A DNA stretch of 64,000 bases from Onthomonas sp964456525 (GCA_964456525.1 CAYWAP010000005.1:1-64000); one strand, 5' to 3'; shown: positions 44,152 through 53,808, numbered from the stretch's first letter. A program made the numbers and translations. Notes: generated by a model not told the origin, from the letters alone.

Positions 44152-46125
44152 TCACTCCAGCAGGGCGATAAACTCCTCCTCCGTCAAAATGGGAACGCCC
44201 AGGCTCTGGGCACGGGTCAGCTTGGAGCCTGCGGCCTCCCCTGCCACCACATAGGAGGTCTTTTTGGACACCGATCCGGAGACCTTGCCGCCGTTGCGCT
44301 CAATCTGCTTTTTGGCCTCATTTCGGGTCATGGCGGACAGCGTCCCCGTCAGAACAAAGGTCTTTCCGGCAAACCGGTCCCCCGCCGCCGCCTCCAGACA
44401 GCGGAAGTTCACCCCCGCCTCCCGGAGCGCCTCCACAAGGCGCTGGGACTGGGGATTTTCAAACCACTTCATCAGGAATTTCGCTGTAATCTCCCCCATA
44501 TCGGGCACGGCGGTCAGCTCCTCCAGGGATGCATTCATCAGCGCATCCAGCGTCCGGAACCGCCGGGCCAAAACCTGGGCGGCTTTGACGCCGATTTGAC
44601 GGATTCCCAGGGCACTCAGCAGCCGGGACAGGTCATTGCCCTTGGATTTCTCGATGGCCTTCAGCAGCTTTTCCGCAGAGGCCTCCCCCATGCGCTCCAG
44701 AGGCACCAGCTCCTCCTTTTTCAGGCGGTACAAATCTGCCGGGGAGTTCACCAGCCCCGCCTCCACCAGGGTCTGGACATTGCTGGGGCCCAGCCCCTCG
44801 ATGTCCATGGCGTCCCGGCTGGCAAAGTGGGTCAGGTTGCGAATGAGCTGTGCGGGACAGGCCACGCCGGTGCAGCGCAGCGCAGCGCCGTCCTCGTCCC
44901 GCTCCACAGGCGCGCCGCAAACCGGGCAGGTCTCCGGCAGACAATAGGGCTGCGTCCCTTCCGGCCGTTTGGAGAGATCCACACTGACCACCTGGGGGAT
45001 GATTTCTCCCGCTTTCTGGACCACGACGGTGTCGCCAATGCGGATGTCCTTTTCCGCGATGAAATCCTGATTGTGCAAGGTGACGTTGGTGACTGTGGTC
45101 CCCGCCAAACGAACCGGCGACACCACGGCCTTGGGGGTCAGCACGCCGGTGCGGCCCACCTGCACCACAATCTCCTCCACCACCGCAGGCTTTTGCTCAG
45201 GCGGATACTTCCAGGCCACCGCCCACCGGGGGAACTTGGCCGTGCTGCCAAAGGCGACCCGCTCGGCCAGATCGTTCAGCTTGACCACGGCGCCGTCAAT
45301 GTCGAAGGGATATTCGTACCGGTTCTCCCCCAACGCGGCGATGCGCTGCCGCACGGCGGCACAGCTGTCATAGACCGGGTGGGGAATGACCTTAAACTTC
45401 AGGGTTTCCAGATAGTCCAGCGCCTCGGTGTCCCTGTGAAAGGCCGGGCCGTCGCTGAGCTGGATGTTGAAGATGATGCAGTCCAATCTGCGCTGGGCCG
45501 CCACCTTTGGGTCCAGCTGGCGCAGAGAACCTGCGGCTGCGTTTCTGGGGTTGGCCAGGAGTTTCTCCCCGGCCAGTTCCCGCTCGTCGTTCAGCTTTTC
45601 AAAGACCTCCCGGGACATATAGCACTCCCCCCGGACGATCAGCCGGTGGGGCGCCCCTTCCAATTTCATGGGAATGGAGCGGACGGTGCGGAGATTCTCC
45701 GTCACGTCCTCCCCCACCTGTCCGTCTCCCCGAGTGGCGCCGCGGACGAACTGGCCGTCCACGTACTCCAGCGCCACAGAGAGACCGTCCACCTTCGGCT
45801 CCACCACATACTCCACCCGATCGGCGCCCTGCCGGATGCGCGCATCAAAGGCCAGCAGCTCTTCCTCCGTAAAGACGTCCTGCAGGGACTCCAGGGGCAC
45901 CTCGTGCCGGACGCTTTGAAAGGCCTCAACGGCCTGCCCCCCTACCCGCTGCGTCGGGGAATCTGCCGTAATCAGCTCAGGGTGTTCTGCCTCCAGCTCC
46001 TCCAGCTCCCGGAGCTTTTGGTCATACTCGTAATCCGGAACCGTTGGGTCATCCAGAACGTAATATTGGTAGCTCCATTCGTTGAGAAGGTCTCGCAGTG
46101 TCTGAATTTGTTCCTTTATATCCAT
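44152..46125 (-). CDS. ligA: NAD-dependent DNA ligase
   Basis: Replicative DNA ligase that seals nicks using NAD+. The 657-aa protein has the NAD-binding Ia domain, the adenylated lysine in YVVEPKVDGLSV, the OB fold, a four-cysteine zinc finger (CPVCGAPV ... CTGVACPAQ), helix-hairpin-helix repeats and a C-terminal BRCT domain (from about 585, GKTFVLTGTLSAMTR). The ATG at 46125 has AGGTG upstream. It is the last gene of the cluster led by murD. Confidence 0.97.
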   Translation of the reverse strand: MDIKEQIQTLRDLLNEWSYQYYVLDDPTVPDYEYDQKLRELEELEAEHPELITADSPTQRVGGQAVEAFQSVRHEVPLESLQDVFTEEELLAFDARIRQGADRVEYVVEPKVDGLSVALEYVDGQFVRGATRGDGQVGEDVTENLRTVRSIPMKLEGAPHRLIVRGECYMSREVFEKLNDERELAGEKLLANPRNAAAGSLRQLDPKVAAQRRLDCIIFNIQLSDGPAFHRDTEALDYLETLKFKVIPHPVYDSCAAVRQRIAALGENRYEYPFDIDGAVVKLNDLAERVAFGSTAKFPRWAVAWKYPPEQKPAVVEEIVVQVGRTGVLTPKAVVSPVRLAGTTVTNVTLHNQDFIAEKDIRIGDTVVVQKAGEIIPQVVSVDLSKRPEGTQPYCLPETCPVCGAPVERDEDGAALRCTGVACPAQLIRNLTHFASRDAMDIEGLGPSNVQTLVEAGLVNSPADLYRLKKEELVPLERMGEASAEKLLKAIEKSKGNDLSRLLSALGIRQIGVKAAQVLARRFRTLDALMNASLEELTAVPDMGEITAKFLMKWFENPQSQRLVEALREAGVNFRCLEAAAGDRFAGKTFVLTGTLSAMTRNEAKKQIERNGGKVSGSVSKKTSYVVAGEAAGSKLTRAQSLGVPILTEEEFIALLE

Positions 46126-46149
46126 GATTTCACCTGCTGTCATCTACAT

Positions 46150-46821
46150 TTAGGATTCCTCCGCGCTGGAATCCGCCACGCTGCCGTTATATCCCAGCAC
46201 CGCGTAGCTCTCCGGGACCTCGCCCAGGATAATCGTCTCCGCCACCGTAACCGAAGTGGAGATTTCCTCCTCCATCACGCCGCCCGGCAGCATCAGCAGC
46301 GCCGTCCCGCTGACCACAAGCTGGATCTGGTGGAGGATCTGGTTGATGCCGGTGCTCTCAAACGTGCTCTCAAACCGGGCGCCAATGCTGCCAAAATCCA
46401 GCACTTCCACGGCCAGCTCCGGCCCCAGCCCAGTCAGCAGGGACACCCCCAGCGCCGTTCCCAGGGGGATGTAAATATTTTCCCGGCCGGTGCCGTTGAT
46501 CTGCTCTGTCACCTGGGTGATCACCGCGTTTCGCAGCCGGTTCAGCGCCGTCATGTCGGCGCTCACAGCCACCAGCTTGCCCGACTCATCGTATTGCATG
46601 GAGACGATTTCCATATCGTCCATGGACGTCAATACCTCGCTGCTCTCACAGGCCTCATCGAGCTGAATCGCAATGCGGTTTCGCAGCTCCAGACTGGCAA
46701 TCTCCCCCGCCAGGGGACGAATCCGCACCTCCAGCAGGAGCAGCGCCAGTGCGGCGCATAAGAGCGGCAATAGAGCCAGGAGCCATCGCCTGTTTTTTCC
46801 ACGGTACGTTCTGCGTCTCAA
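46150..46821 (-). CDS. yunB: Sporulation protein YunB
   Basis: The 223-aa protein has an N-terminal membrane anchor (about 12-30) and the YunB domain, with RNRIAIQLDEA, a PLGTALGVSLLTGLGP motif and an ARFESTFESTGINQ segment. In Bacillus YunB is made in the mother cell under sigma E and is needed for proper sporulation. The start is a TTG at 46821 with GGGGTGG upstream; no nearby ATG is available. It supports a spore-forming host. Confidence 0.9.
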   Translation of the reverse strand: MRRRTYRGKNRRWLLALLPLLCAALALLLLEVRIRPLAGEIASLELRNRIAIQLDEACESSEVLTSMDDMEIVSMQYDESGKLVAVSADMTALNRLRNAVITQVTEQINGTGRENIYIPLGTALGVSLLTGLGPELAVEVLDFGSIGARFESTFESTGINQILHQIQLVVSGTALLMLPGGVMEEEISTSVTVAETIILGEVPESYAVLGYNGSVADSSAEES

Positions 46822-46883
46822 GAAACCACCCCGGTTCAGGATATGCCGGATGGGGTTGTCTTGTTCCCGCAGATTGATTCCAG

Positions 46884-48146
46884 TTAGCCCTTGAGCAGTT
46901 CCTCTGCCGCCAGCATGATGCCGGTCTTGCCCGATTCATAGGTCAGCCCGCCCTGCAGATAGACGGTGAACGGCGGACGCATGGGGGCGTCGGCAGACAA
47001 CTCGATGGAAGCGCCCTGAATAAAGGCCCCTGCGGCCATAATCACCGGGCAGTCGTATCCCGGCATATCCCAGGGAACTGGGGTCACAAAGCTGTCCACC
47101 GGCGAGCCGGACTGAATGCCTTTGCAAAATTTCTCCACCGCCGCCGGCTCGTTCAGGGATACCGTCTGAATAATGTCGTGCCGGGTCTGGTCGCTGCGGG
47201 GTTCGGTTTCATAGCCCATCAGTTCCATCATGCGGGCGCCGAAAACAGCGGTTTTCACGGCCTGGGCAACGGTGTGGGGCGCCAGAAACAGGCCCTGATA
47301 CAGTGCCCGGTTGTTCCCCAGGGTGCTGCCGCACTCCCGCCCGATGCCGGGAACCGTCAGGCGCATGGCCGCCGCCTCAATCAGGTCGTGCCGCCCCGCC
47401 AGATAGCCCCCCGTCGGGGCCAGTCCTCCACCGGGATTTTTAATCAGGCTGCCTGCAATCAGGTCGGCCCCCACCTGGGAGGGTTCCGCCGTCTCCACAA
47501 ACTCGCCGTAGCAGTTGTCCACGATGACCACCGCATGGGCGTTGTTTTCCCGGACAATGGCAATCAGCTCTCCGATCTCGGCAACCGACAGCGTGGAACG
47601 GGTGGAATACCCCTTGCTGCGCTGGATGAGGACGGCTTTCACGTTCGGCTGTCGCACTGCGGCGGCAAGACCGGCCCGATCGGGCTGGTGCTCCGGCGTC
47701 ACATCCACTTGCCGGTAGCCCACGCCATACGCCTTCAGGCTGCCGGGATGATCGCCCGTGACGCCGATCACCCCCAGCAGGGTGTCATAGGGCGCGCCAA
47801 CGGCGCTCACCAGCGTATCCCCCGGCTTCAACGCTGCGTACAGCGCCGATGCGATGGCGTGGGTGCCGTTGACAAACTGAATGCGAACCAGGGCGTCTTC
47901 GGTGCCAAAAATGTCCGCATAAATTTTATCCAGTTGATCCCGGCCCAAATCATCATAGCCATAGCCGGTTGTGCCCGCAAAAAAGGCTTCGGCAACCCGG
48001 TGGTTTTGAAAGGCAGCCAAAACCTTCCGGGTGTTCCACTCAGCGATGGCGTCAATTTTGTCAAATTGAGGGGCAACGTCCTGCTGCGCCCTGGCCGACA
48101 ACGCCAGGATGCGGTCAGAAAACTCGATGGGATTGCTCAGATTCAT
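46884..48146 (-). CDS. Methionine gamma-lyase-like PLP protein (aluminium resistance family)
   Basis: The 420-aa protein belongs to the YnbB/aluminium-resistance family of fold-type I PLP enzymes, close to cystathionine/methionine lyases. Visible are VNGTHAIASALYAALKPGD, VDNCYGEFVE with the cofactor Asp, and SLIKNPGGGLAPTGGY with the Schiff-base lysine. The reaction is not established. The ATG at 48146 has GGGAG eight bases upstream and overlaps the preceding M42 gene by 32 bp. Confidence 0.92.
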   Translation of the reverse strand: MNLSNPIEFSDRILALSARAQQDVAPQFDKIDAIAEWNTRKVLAAFQNHRVAEAFFAGTTGYGYDDLGRDQLDKIYADIFGTEDALVRIQFVNGTHAIASALYAALKPGDTLVSAVGAPYDTLLGVIGVTGDHPGSLKAYGVGYRQVDVTPEHQPDRAGLAAAVRQPNVKAVLIQRSKGYSTRSTLSVAEIGELIAIVRENNAHAVVIVDNCYGEFVETAEPSQVGADLIAGSLIKNPGGGLAPTGGYLAGRHDLIEAAAMRLTVPGIGRECGSTLGNNRALYQGLFLAPHTVAQAVKTAVFGARMMELMGYETEPRSDQTRHDIIQTVSLNEPAAVEKFCKGIQSGSPVDSFVTPVPWDMPGYDCPVIMAAGAFIQGASIELSADAPMRPPFTVYLQGGLTYESGKTGIMLAAEELLKG

Positions 48147-49170
48147 TGGTATGCTCCCTTTCCATTGAACTTCCCTGCTCACAGAAGGCGGTCAGCAGCT
48201 GCACCACTGCGTCGTAATCCGATCCATGGATGCGCTCCGTGGGGGTGTGGGTGTAGCGGCAGGGAATGGAAACGCCGCCGGTCAAAATCCCCCCACGGGA
48301 AACGTGCATGGGGCCTGCGTCTGTGCCGCCGCAGGACATCAAATCCATCTGGCAGGGAATTTGATTTGCCAGAGACAGCTCTTTTAACTTCCGGATCATC
48401 TGCTCCGAACAGAGGACGCTGTGATCCATGACTTTAATGGCCGCGCCTTTACACAAGGTCGTTGTCCCCTCATGAAGCGGCCCCGGCAGGTCATCCGGAC
48501 ACGTTACATCCACACAGATTCCATAGTCCGGGCGAATGTCATAGCACACCGGCCCGATGCCCCGCATCCCCAGCTCTTCCTGAACCGTAAAGGCAAAGTA
48601 CAGATCTGCCCCACGGCTGCGGAGGCGGTGCAAGGTCTCCACCATAGCCGCGCAGCCGGCACGATTGTCCAGGTAGGGGGAGATCACTCTATGTCCATAT
48701 TTTAAAAAAGGCGTGGCAAAGGCGGCGGTATCGCCCAGGGAGACCATGTCTCTGGCCTCCTCCTCATTTTGGGCGCCGATGTCGATATACAGGTCGCGCA
48801 GCTGCAGCGCCTTTCCCACTTTGTCCTCATCGGCGGAGATGACGCCGGTGACGCGGTTTTTGAAGCGAACCGGCGCCTGCAAAATGGAGGCCGGGTCCAG
48901 ACCGCCCACCGGGGCAAAGCGCAGGAACCCCGTCTTTTCAAACCGGGTGACGACGCAGCCCACGCTGTCCATGTGTCCGGCCAGCAGAATCTTGGGGCCG
49001 TTGCCCGAGCGGTGAATGACCAGATTCCCCATGGCGTCCTTCCACATCCCGTCGCCCTTTGTCCTGTCCAGCCCGCTGCGGCAGACACTTTCCAGCAGAG
49101 TGCTGACCTCCGCCTCATCTCCGGAGACGCCGTGCGCCGCAACCAGACTCTCCAGCAATTTGGTATCCAT
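48115..49170 (-). CDS. M42 family aminopeptidase, first copy
   Basis: The 351-aa protein is a tetrahedral-type M42 metallopeptidase that trims peptides in the cytosol. All expected metal and catalytic residues are present: His66 and Asp68 (AGHMDSVG), Asp168 (LDNRAGC), Glu198-Glu199 (VQEELGMRG), Asp221 (CVDVT) and His308 (RYTHTP). It is the downstream-most of three adjacent M42 genes and lies six bases after the degenerate copy. Confidence 0.95.
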   Translation of the reverse strand: MDTKLLESLVAAHGVSGDEAEVSTLLESVCRSGLDRTKGDGMWKDAMGNLVIHRSGNGPKILLAGHMDSVGCVVTRFEKTGFLRFAPVGGLDPASILQAPVRFKNRVTGVISADEDKVGKALQLRDLYIDIGAQNEEEARDMVSLGDTAAFATPFLKYGHRVISPYLDNRAGCAAMVETLHRLRSRGADLYFAFTVQEELGMRGIGPVCYDIRPDYGICVDVTCPDDLPGPLHEGTTTLCKGAAIKVMDHSVLCSEQMIRKLKELSLANQIPCQMDLMSCGGTDAGPMHVSRGGILTGGVSIPCRYTHTPTERIHGSDYDAVVQLLTAFCEQGSSMEREHTNESEQSHRVF

Positions 49171-49176
49171 ATGTCT

Positions 49177-50229
49177 CTATCCTTTCACGCTGTATCCGAG
49201 ATGGCTCCCCTGGGCGCGCAGCAGATCCAACATCGCCTGACAGTCCCCCAGCGAAACCACCCCCATGGGCGCCCCGCGGTAGCGCACCGGGACGGCAAGG
49301 GACGCTGCGGCCCGGCCGGCGGCCTGACGGCCATAGATGGCGGCGTTCCGGTTCCCCTCGGTTCCCTCCTGCACTTGCCAGGAAATCCCACTCTGCTGCG
49401 CTTCGCCGCGCAACTGCTCAAACAGCCCGCGGTGGAACGCGGCGTGGGCGCCATAGGGGGCGAGCACCACGCCCTTTCCCACCTGGGCACCACGGCTCGG
49501 CCCGTCCGCTCCCGGAAAATCCCAGGCGGCGCAGCCGTCCAGCGAGATGGCGCAGCCGTCATGCCCCTCTGGCTCAGGCGAACGGGCAAAGGCCGCGCCA
49601 AAGGCGCCGCGGGCGCCGACCTCACGCTGCACGGAAAAGACAAAGGTGCAATCCGCACCCGGCGCCTCCTCCAACAGCTTCAAAAGCACCGCGCAGCCCA
49701 CGCGGCTGTACAGCGCCTTCCCCCGAAACAGGCCCGCGCCAAAGGGGCCGCAGTCATCGTCAAAGACGCCGACTGTGCCCAGAGGAACCCGGCGCTTTGC
49801 CTCATCCCGTTTCCTGCATCCGATGTCAATATAGAGTTCCCTCTCTTTGGGAACCCTTGTCCGCTCCTCTTTGGTGGTCAGATGAATGGGTTTCATGCCA
49901 AAGACCCCCAGGATGCGCTCCCGACCCAGGTACACCCGCTTGCCGATCAGCTGGCGGCGATCTACAGTCCCCACACACTGAAAGCGCAGGGAGCCGTCCT
50001 GTGTATAGTCCGAAATGATGACCCCTGTCTCGTCCATGGCCGCATCCAAAATCACGGCCCGGGCGGCGGCGTCTCGCCCCCCTTTTGGGATGACGATCAA
50101 ATTGCCAAGGCGGTCCGTGTGCATGCTGCCAGCATACGGCGCCGCCTTGTCGCGGATATAGTCCCGAACCGCGTCCTCATGGCCGGACACCCCCGGAAGG
50201 GCACACAGTTCCTGCAACAGCTCTACCAT
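49177..50229 (-). CDS. M42 family protein, degenerate and probably inactive
   Basis: The 350-aa protein aligns along its whole length with the flanking M42 peptidases, but key residues are changed: the first metal His is Ala64 (DAAMDETG), the bridging Asp is Ser174 (LYSRVGC), the catalytic Glu is Arg201 (VQREVGARG) and the last metal His is Gly318 (RYRGAP). Only Asp66, Glu202 and Asp230 remain. The frame is intact and overlaps the next gene by seven bases, so it looks maintained. It may be a non-catalytic partner of the active copies in a mixed dodecamer; that is inference. Confidence 0.9.
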   Translation of the reverse strand: MVELLQELCALPGVSGHEDAVRDYIRDKAAPYAGSMHTDRLGNLIVIPKGGRDAAARAVILDAAMDETGVIISDYTQDGSLRFQCVGTVDRRQLIGKRVYLGRERILGVFGMKPIHLTTKEERTRVPKERELYIDIGCRKRDEAKRRVPLGTVGVFDDDCGPFGAGLFRGKALYSRVGCAVLLKLLEEAPGADCTFVFSVQREVGARGAFGAAFARSPEPEGHDGCAISLDGCAAWDFPGADGPSRGAQVGKGVVLAPYGAHAAFHRGLFEQLRGEAQQSGISWQVQEGTEGNRNAAIYGRQAAGRAAASLAVPVRYRGAPMGVVSLGDCQAMLDLLRAQGSHLGYSVKG

Positions 50230-51248
50230 AGGGGCGGCGCCTCCTTTCCAATGTCCCGGACGAAGGCCGCCAGCAGCCGGGCGGTCTCCTTTACGTCCTT
50301 TTCCGAAATGACCTCAAGGGGGGTGTGCATATATTTCAGCGGGATGCTGAGCACCGCGGTGGACACCCCTTCCCGGGAAATCTGAATCTCCCAGCCGTTG
50401 GTGCCCGTGTGGCCCGACATAACCTCCACCTCATAGGAGAGGCCAAGGTCATGGCACTTGTCCTTCATCCGCTCGAACATCCAATTGGCGATGTTGGGGC
50501 CGCAGCCGATCACCGGGCCGCAGCCCAGGTCAAAGCCTTCCTCGGTGCTGTCCGCTGTCCTGCCAAAGGTGACATCCACCGCCACAGCGTAATCCGGCCG
50601 AATCCGATAGGCGGCGGTAATGGCTCCGGTGCTGTCCGTCTCCTCCCGGACGGAACCGGTGACATACACATCCACGTCCAGCGGCTCGTGCTCCAGGCAC
50701 TTCATCGCCTCCACCAGCAGCGCAAAACAGGAGCGGTCGTCCAGGGATTTCCCCGCGATCGTTCCCTCACCCAGCAAAAAGCACCCCTCCCGGAAGGAGA
50801 CCGGCGTCCCCAGGGGGATGTTTGCCTCCGCCTCCTCCTGGGTGAGGCCCACGTCAATGCGAAGCTCCGCCAGGGGAACCGCCTTGTCCCCCTCCACCGC
50901 GGGACCGGCGCAGGTGACAATACCCGGGATGGGCGGCTCGGTCAGGACTGTGACCATGCGGTTTGGCAGAACCCGGGGGTCGATGCCGCCCAGCTGGAAA
51001 AAGCGCAAGAACCCCTTGTCATAGCCGGAGACGATCATGCCCACCTCGTCCAGATGGGCATCCAGCAGCATCCGCGGCGCATTCTCCCTGCCGCAGCGTT
51101 TCACGCCGATGACCGTGTGGTATGGGTCAATTTCCACCTCATCCACCCAGGGGCGCAATAGCGACACCGCTGCCTGGGCCACCGCGCGCTCAAAGCCGGC
51201 GGGGCCACACAGGGCATTCAGTTTGGAAATGGATTCATATACTGTCAA
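50223..51248 (-). CDS. M42 family aminopeptidase, third copy
   Basis: The 341-aa protein has all active-site residues: His65 and Asp67 (DAHLDEVG), Asp170 (SLDDRSC), Glu202-Glu203 (VREETDSTG), Asp225 (AVDVTFG) and His308 (KYMHTP). The likely start is TTG at 51248, which has AAGGGGTG about seven bases upstream; an ATG at 51278 is also in frame. It follows murD by 79 bp. Confidence 0.93.
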   Translation of the reverse strand: MTVYESISKLNALCGPAGFERAVAQAAVSLLRPWVDEVEIDPYHTVIGVKRCGRENAPRMLLDAHLDEVGMIVSGYDKGFLRFFQLGGIDPRVLPNRMVTVLTEPPIPGIVTCAGPAVEGDKAVPLAELRIDVGLTQEEAEANIPLGTPVSFREGCFLLGEGTIAGKSLDDRSCFALLVEAMKCLEHEPLDVDVYVTGSVREETDSTGAITAAYRIRPDYAVAVDVTFGRTADSTEEGFDLGCGPVIGCGPNIANWMFERMKDKCHDLGLSYEVEVMSGHTGTNGWEIQISREGVSTAVLSIPLKYMHTPLEVISEKDVKETARLLAAFVRDIGKEAPPLW

Positions 51249-51327
51249 AGGAAGACACCCCTTTATCCATACGTACATGTGCGCAAAGGCGGCGGGACGC
51301 CTGCCCAGCGCCCCGCAGGGAAAGCGG

Positions 51328-52713
51328 TCACAGGGAGCGAACCAGCTCCTTAAACACGTTCCCGCGCTCCATAAAATTCTTAAAGCAATCGAAAGAGGCG
51401 CTGGCCGGGGACAAAATGACGACATCCCCCTCTTCGGCCAGTGCGGCGGCCTTATGGACAGCGCCGTCAAAGTCCTCCATCATATAGATGGGCAGCTGCT
51501 CGGGATCATAACCGGCAGCGTGAACCGCAGCGTCCCGGATTTTGACGGCCGTCGGGCCGGTCAGAACCAGGCACTTGCAGTGCTCCACCAAATCCGCCCC
51601 CATGACATCATAGGGGATGTGCTTGTCATAGCCGCCGGCGATCAGGATGACCTTCTGCCGGAAGGAGCGCAGCCCGGCCATGGTGCGGCTGGGACTGGAG
51701 GCAATGGAGTCGTTATAATATTTGACCCCGTCTTTCTCCCGAACCAGCTCAATGCGGTGCTCCACGCCGCCAAATTCCCGGGCGAATTGACGGATGACCC
51801 CGTCCGGAACCAGCCCGTCCACCGCGCCAATGGCCGCCATGTAGTTCTCCACATTGTGGACGCCGGGAATGAGAATCTGGTCAACGGGCAGAACCTGACG
51901 GGTTTCCCCATTCTTCTTGACGCAGATGACGCCGTCTTCCAGCACGACCCCCTCTTCCAGGGCGTTCTGGCGGGAAAACAGGGTGACCCCTCCCGCCGCC
52001 TGGGTGCGGAACTGGTATGTGATGTCATTGTCCCGGTTCAGAACAACCTTATCACAGGCGTGCTGGTGCAGGAAGATATTTTTCTTGGCATCGATATACT
52101 CCTGCATCCCCTTATGAACATCCAGATGGTTGGGCGCCAGATTGGTGATGACGGCAATTTCCGGGCTGCAGTCCATGGTCATCAGCTGGAAGGAGGACAG
52201 CTCCAGGACGGCAATATCCTCGGGCTTCATGGATGCGGTGTCGGGCAGCAGCGGGCGGCCAATGTTGCCGCCCAAGTGGACGGTGTATCCCGCCGCCTCC
52301 AGCAGTTTGGCGATGATCGTGGTTGTGGTGGTCTTGCCGTCAGAGCCGGTGACGGCGATGCGCTTGCAGGGACACACCTGGAAAAAGACCTCCATCTCCG
52401 AGGTAATCCGGCTGCCCCGTGTGCGCGCCGCCTCAAAGGCCGGAATATCGGGCCGGATGCCCGGGGAGCGGAAAATCACATCCTGATCCAGCCCCTCCAG
52501 ATAATCCTCCCCCAGCTTCAATGTTGCCCCCAGTTCGGTCAGCTCGTCCAACAGGGCATTGTCCCCAAAGGCCTCCCGGCTCTTCCTGTCGCAGGCGGTG
52601 ACGGAAATGCCCCGCTGCAAGAGCAGCTTGATGAGCGGAGTATTGCTGACGCCAATGCCGATAATGGCAACGGTTTGATTCTCTAAGGACGTCAAATATT
52701 CTTCAAAGGTCAT
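51328..52713 (-). CDS. murD: UDP-N-acetylmuramoyl-L-alanine:D-glutamate ligase
   Basis: Cytosolic Mur ligase that adds D-glutamate to the peptidoglycan precursor using ATP. The 461-aa protein has an N-terminal Rossmann domain, the P-loop GSDGKTTTT at about 123, the central TNLAPNHLDVH motif and the C-terminal Mur ligase domain starting near GVEHRIELV. GGAGGGG precedes the ATG. It is away from any dcw cluster and heads a run with three M42 genes. Confidence 0.97.
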   Translation of the reverse strand: MTFEEYLTSLENQTVAIIGIGVSNTPLIKLLLQRGISVTACDRKSREAFGDNALLDELTELGATLKLGEDYLEGLDQDVIFRSPGIRPDIPAFEAARTRGSRITSEMEVFFQVCPCKRIAVTGSDGKTTTTTIIAKLLEAAGYTVHLGGNIGRPLLPDTASMKPEDIAVLELSSFQLMTMDCSPEIAVITNLAPNHLDVHKGMQEYIDAKKNIFLHQHACDKVVLNRDNDITYQFRTQAAGGVTLFSRQNALEEGVVLEDGVICVKKNGETRQVLPVDQILIPGVHNVENYMAAIGAVDGLVPDGVIRQFAREFGGVEHRIELVREKDGVKYYNDSIASSPSRTMAGLRSFRQKVILIAGGYDKHIPYDVMGADLVEHCKCLVLTGPTAVKIRDAAVHAAGYDPEQLPIYMMEDFDGAVHKAAALAEEGDVVILSPASASFDCFKNFMERGNVFKELVRSL

Positions 52714-52743
52714 GCCAGACCCCTCCTTTTTACATACAGAGGT

Positions 52744-52772
52744 ATTATAGCCCATCATGTACCTGATTTCAA
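52744..52772 (-). promoter_or_regulatory. Promoter of the murD-ligA cluster
   Basis: TTGAAA (52772-52767) and a perfect TATAAT (52749-52744) are 17 nt apart on the minus strand, 31 bp ahead of murD. Confidence 0.85.
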
Positions 52773-52952
52773 CCGACAATTGGCGCTCTTCGGGGGATTT
52801 GCCCTCCCGCGCGTCCCCCTTCGATGCCAACGCCCGGTTTCCGACGCCCTTCTTTTCTGCATCTCTCTGTTAATTCGTTAAATTGCGAAATCCGCCCCGG
52901 GTTTTCCGCGGCAAATTCGTACCTGCGGCTATGGCGGATCGGGGAATCGTCT

Positions 52953-52960
52953 GTTATAAT
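52953..52960 (+). promoter_or_regulatory. Extended -10 promoter element for thrH
   Basis: TATAAT at 52955-52960 is preceded by TG one base upstream, forming an extended -10. No good -35 box is seen at the usual distance. Confidence 0.6.
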
Positions 52961-52990
52961 AGGGAAAGCAACTGATATGGAGGAGACACT

Positions 52991-53593
52991 ATGAACATCG
53001 TATGCCTGGATATGGAGGGCGTTCTGGTTCCCGAAATCTGGATCGCATTCTCCAAAGCAAGCGGCATCCCGGAACTGCAGCGCACCACCCGTGATGAGCC
53101 GGATTACAACAAGCTGATGCAGTGGCGGCTCAGCGTCGTGAACGCCCACGGCCTGGGGCTGAAGGAAATTCAAGAGACCATCGCCACCATTGATCCCCTG
53201 CCCGGCGCCCGGGAATTTCTGGACGAACTGCGCTCCCTGACCCAGGTGATTGTCATCAGCGACACCTTCACCCAGTTCGCCAAGCCCCTGATGGAGAAGC
53301 TGGGCTGGCCCACCCTCTTTTGCAACTCTCTGGAGGTGGCCCCTGACGGCAAAATCATCGATTTCAAAATGCGGATTCAGGACTCCAAGCTGTCTACCGT
53401 CAGAGCTTTGCAGTCCATCGGCTACGACACCATCGCCGTGGGCGACAGTTACAACGACCTGGCCATGATTCGCGCCAGCAAGGCCGGTTTCCTCTTCCGG
53501 AGCACCGGCCCCATCAAGGCCGACAATCCGGACATCCCCGCATGGGAAACCTTTGATGAGCTGCTGTCCGCCATCAAGGCCAACCTGGATTGA
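52991..53593 (+). CDS. thrH: ThrH-type phosphoserine phosphatase / homoserine phosphotransferase
   Basis: HAD-family enzyme of about 200 aa. ThrH from Pseudomonas removes phosphate from phosphoserine and can move it to homoserine. The first motif is LDMEGVLVPE rather than the DXDXT of usual phosphatases, as in ThrH. Then ISDTFTQFAKPLM and GDSYNDLAMI follow. GGAGGA precedes the ATG. It is monocistronic with a strong terminator. Bifunctionality in this organism is not shown. Confidence 0.92.
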   Translation: MNIVCLDMEGVLVPEIWIAFSKASGIPELQRTTRDEPDYNKLMQWRLSVVNAHGLGLKEIQETIATIDPLPGAREFLDELRSLTQVIVISDTFTQFAKPLMEKLGWPTLFCNSLEVAPDGKIIDFKMRIQDSKLSTVRALQSIGYDTIAVGDSYNDLAMIRASKAGFLFRSTGPIKADNPDIPAWETFDELLSAIKANLD

Positions 53594-53633
53594 GGTTCCT
53601 GCACCGCCGCTTTCCATCCCTTCACAGTCTAAT

Positions 53634-53670
53634 CGCCCCCTTTGCCGTCGCCGACAAGGGGGCGTTTTTT
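53634..53670 (+). terminator. Terminator of thrH
   Basis: CGCCCCCTTTG pairs with CAAGGGGGCG and is followed by six Ts (53665-53670). Confidence 0.9.
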
Positions 53671-53754
53671 ATGGCACCCCCTCCCAAGAGCCGGTTTTCC
53701 GCCTCCGGCGGCGCTGCTTAAAATTTAAAATTCTTTCTCCGTCCTGTAGGCTGA

Positions 53755-53784
53755 ATTGCAAAAACGATCCCTTCGGTGGTATAC
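53755..53784 (+). promoter_or_regulatory. Promoter of the glycerate-kinase-like gene
   Basis: TTGCAA (53755-53760) and TATACT (53779-53784) are 18 nt apart, 24 bp ahead of the GTG start. Confidence 0.7.
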
Positions 53785-53808
53785 TAAGCCGGAAAGAAGG
53801 GATATACT

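Noticed and set aside
44053..46761. Long open frame on the plus strand across ligA (about 900 codons)
   Set aside because: It lies antisense to ligA and yunB, whose motifs are unmistakable. The frame stays open because of codon bias.
48769..52686. Long plus-strand open frames opposite the M42 and murD genes
   Set aside because: They are antisense to clear enzymes and have no family features.
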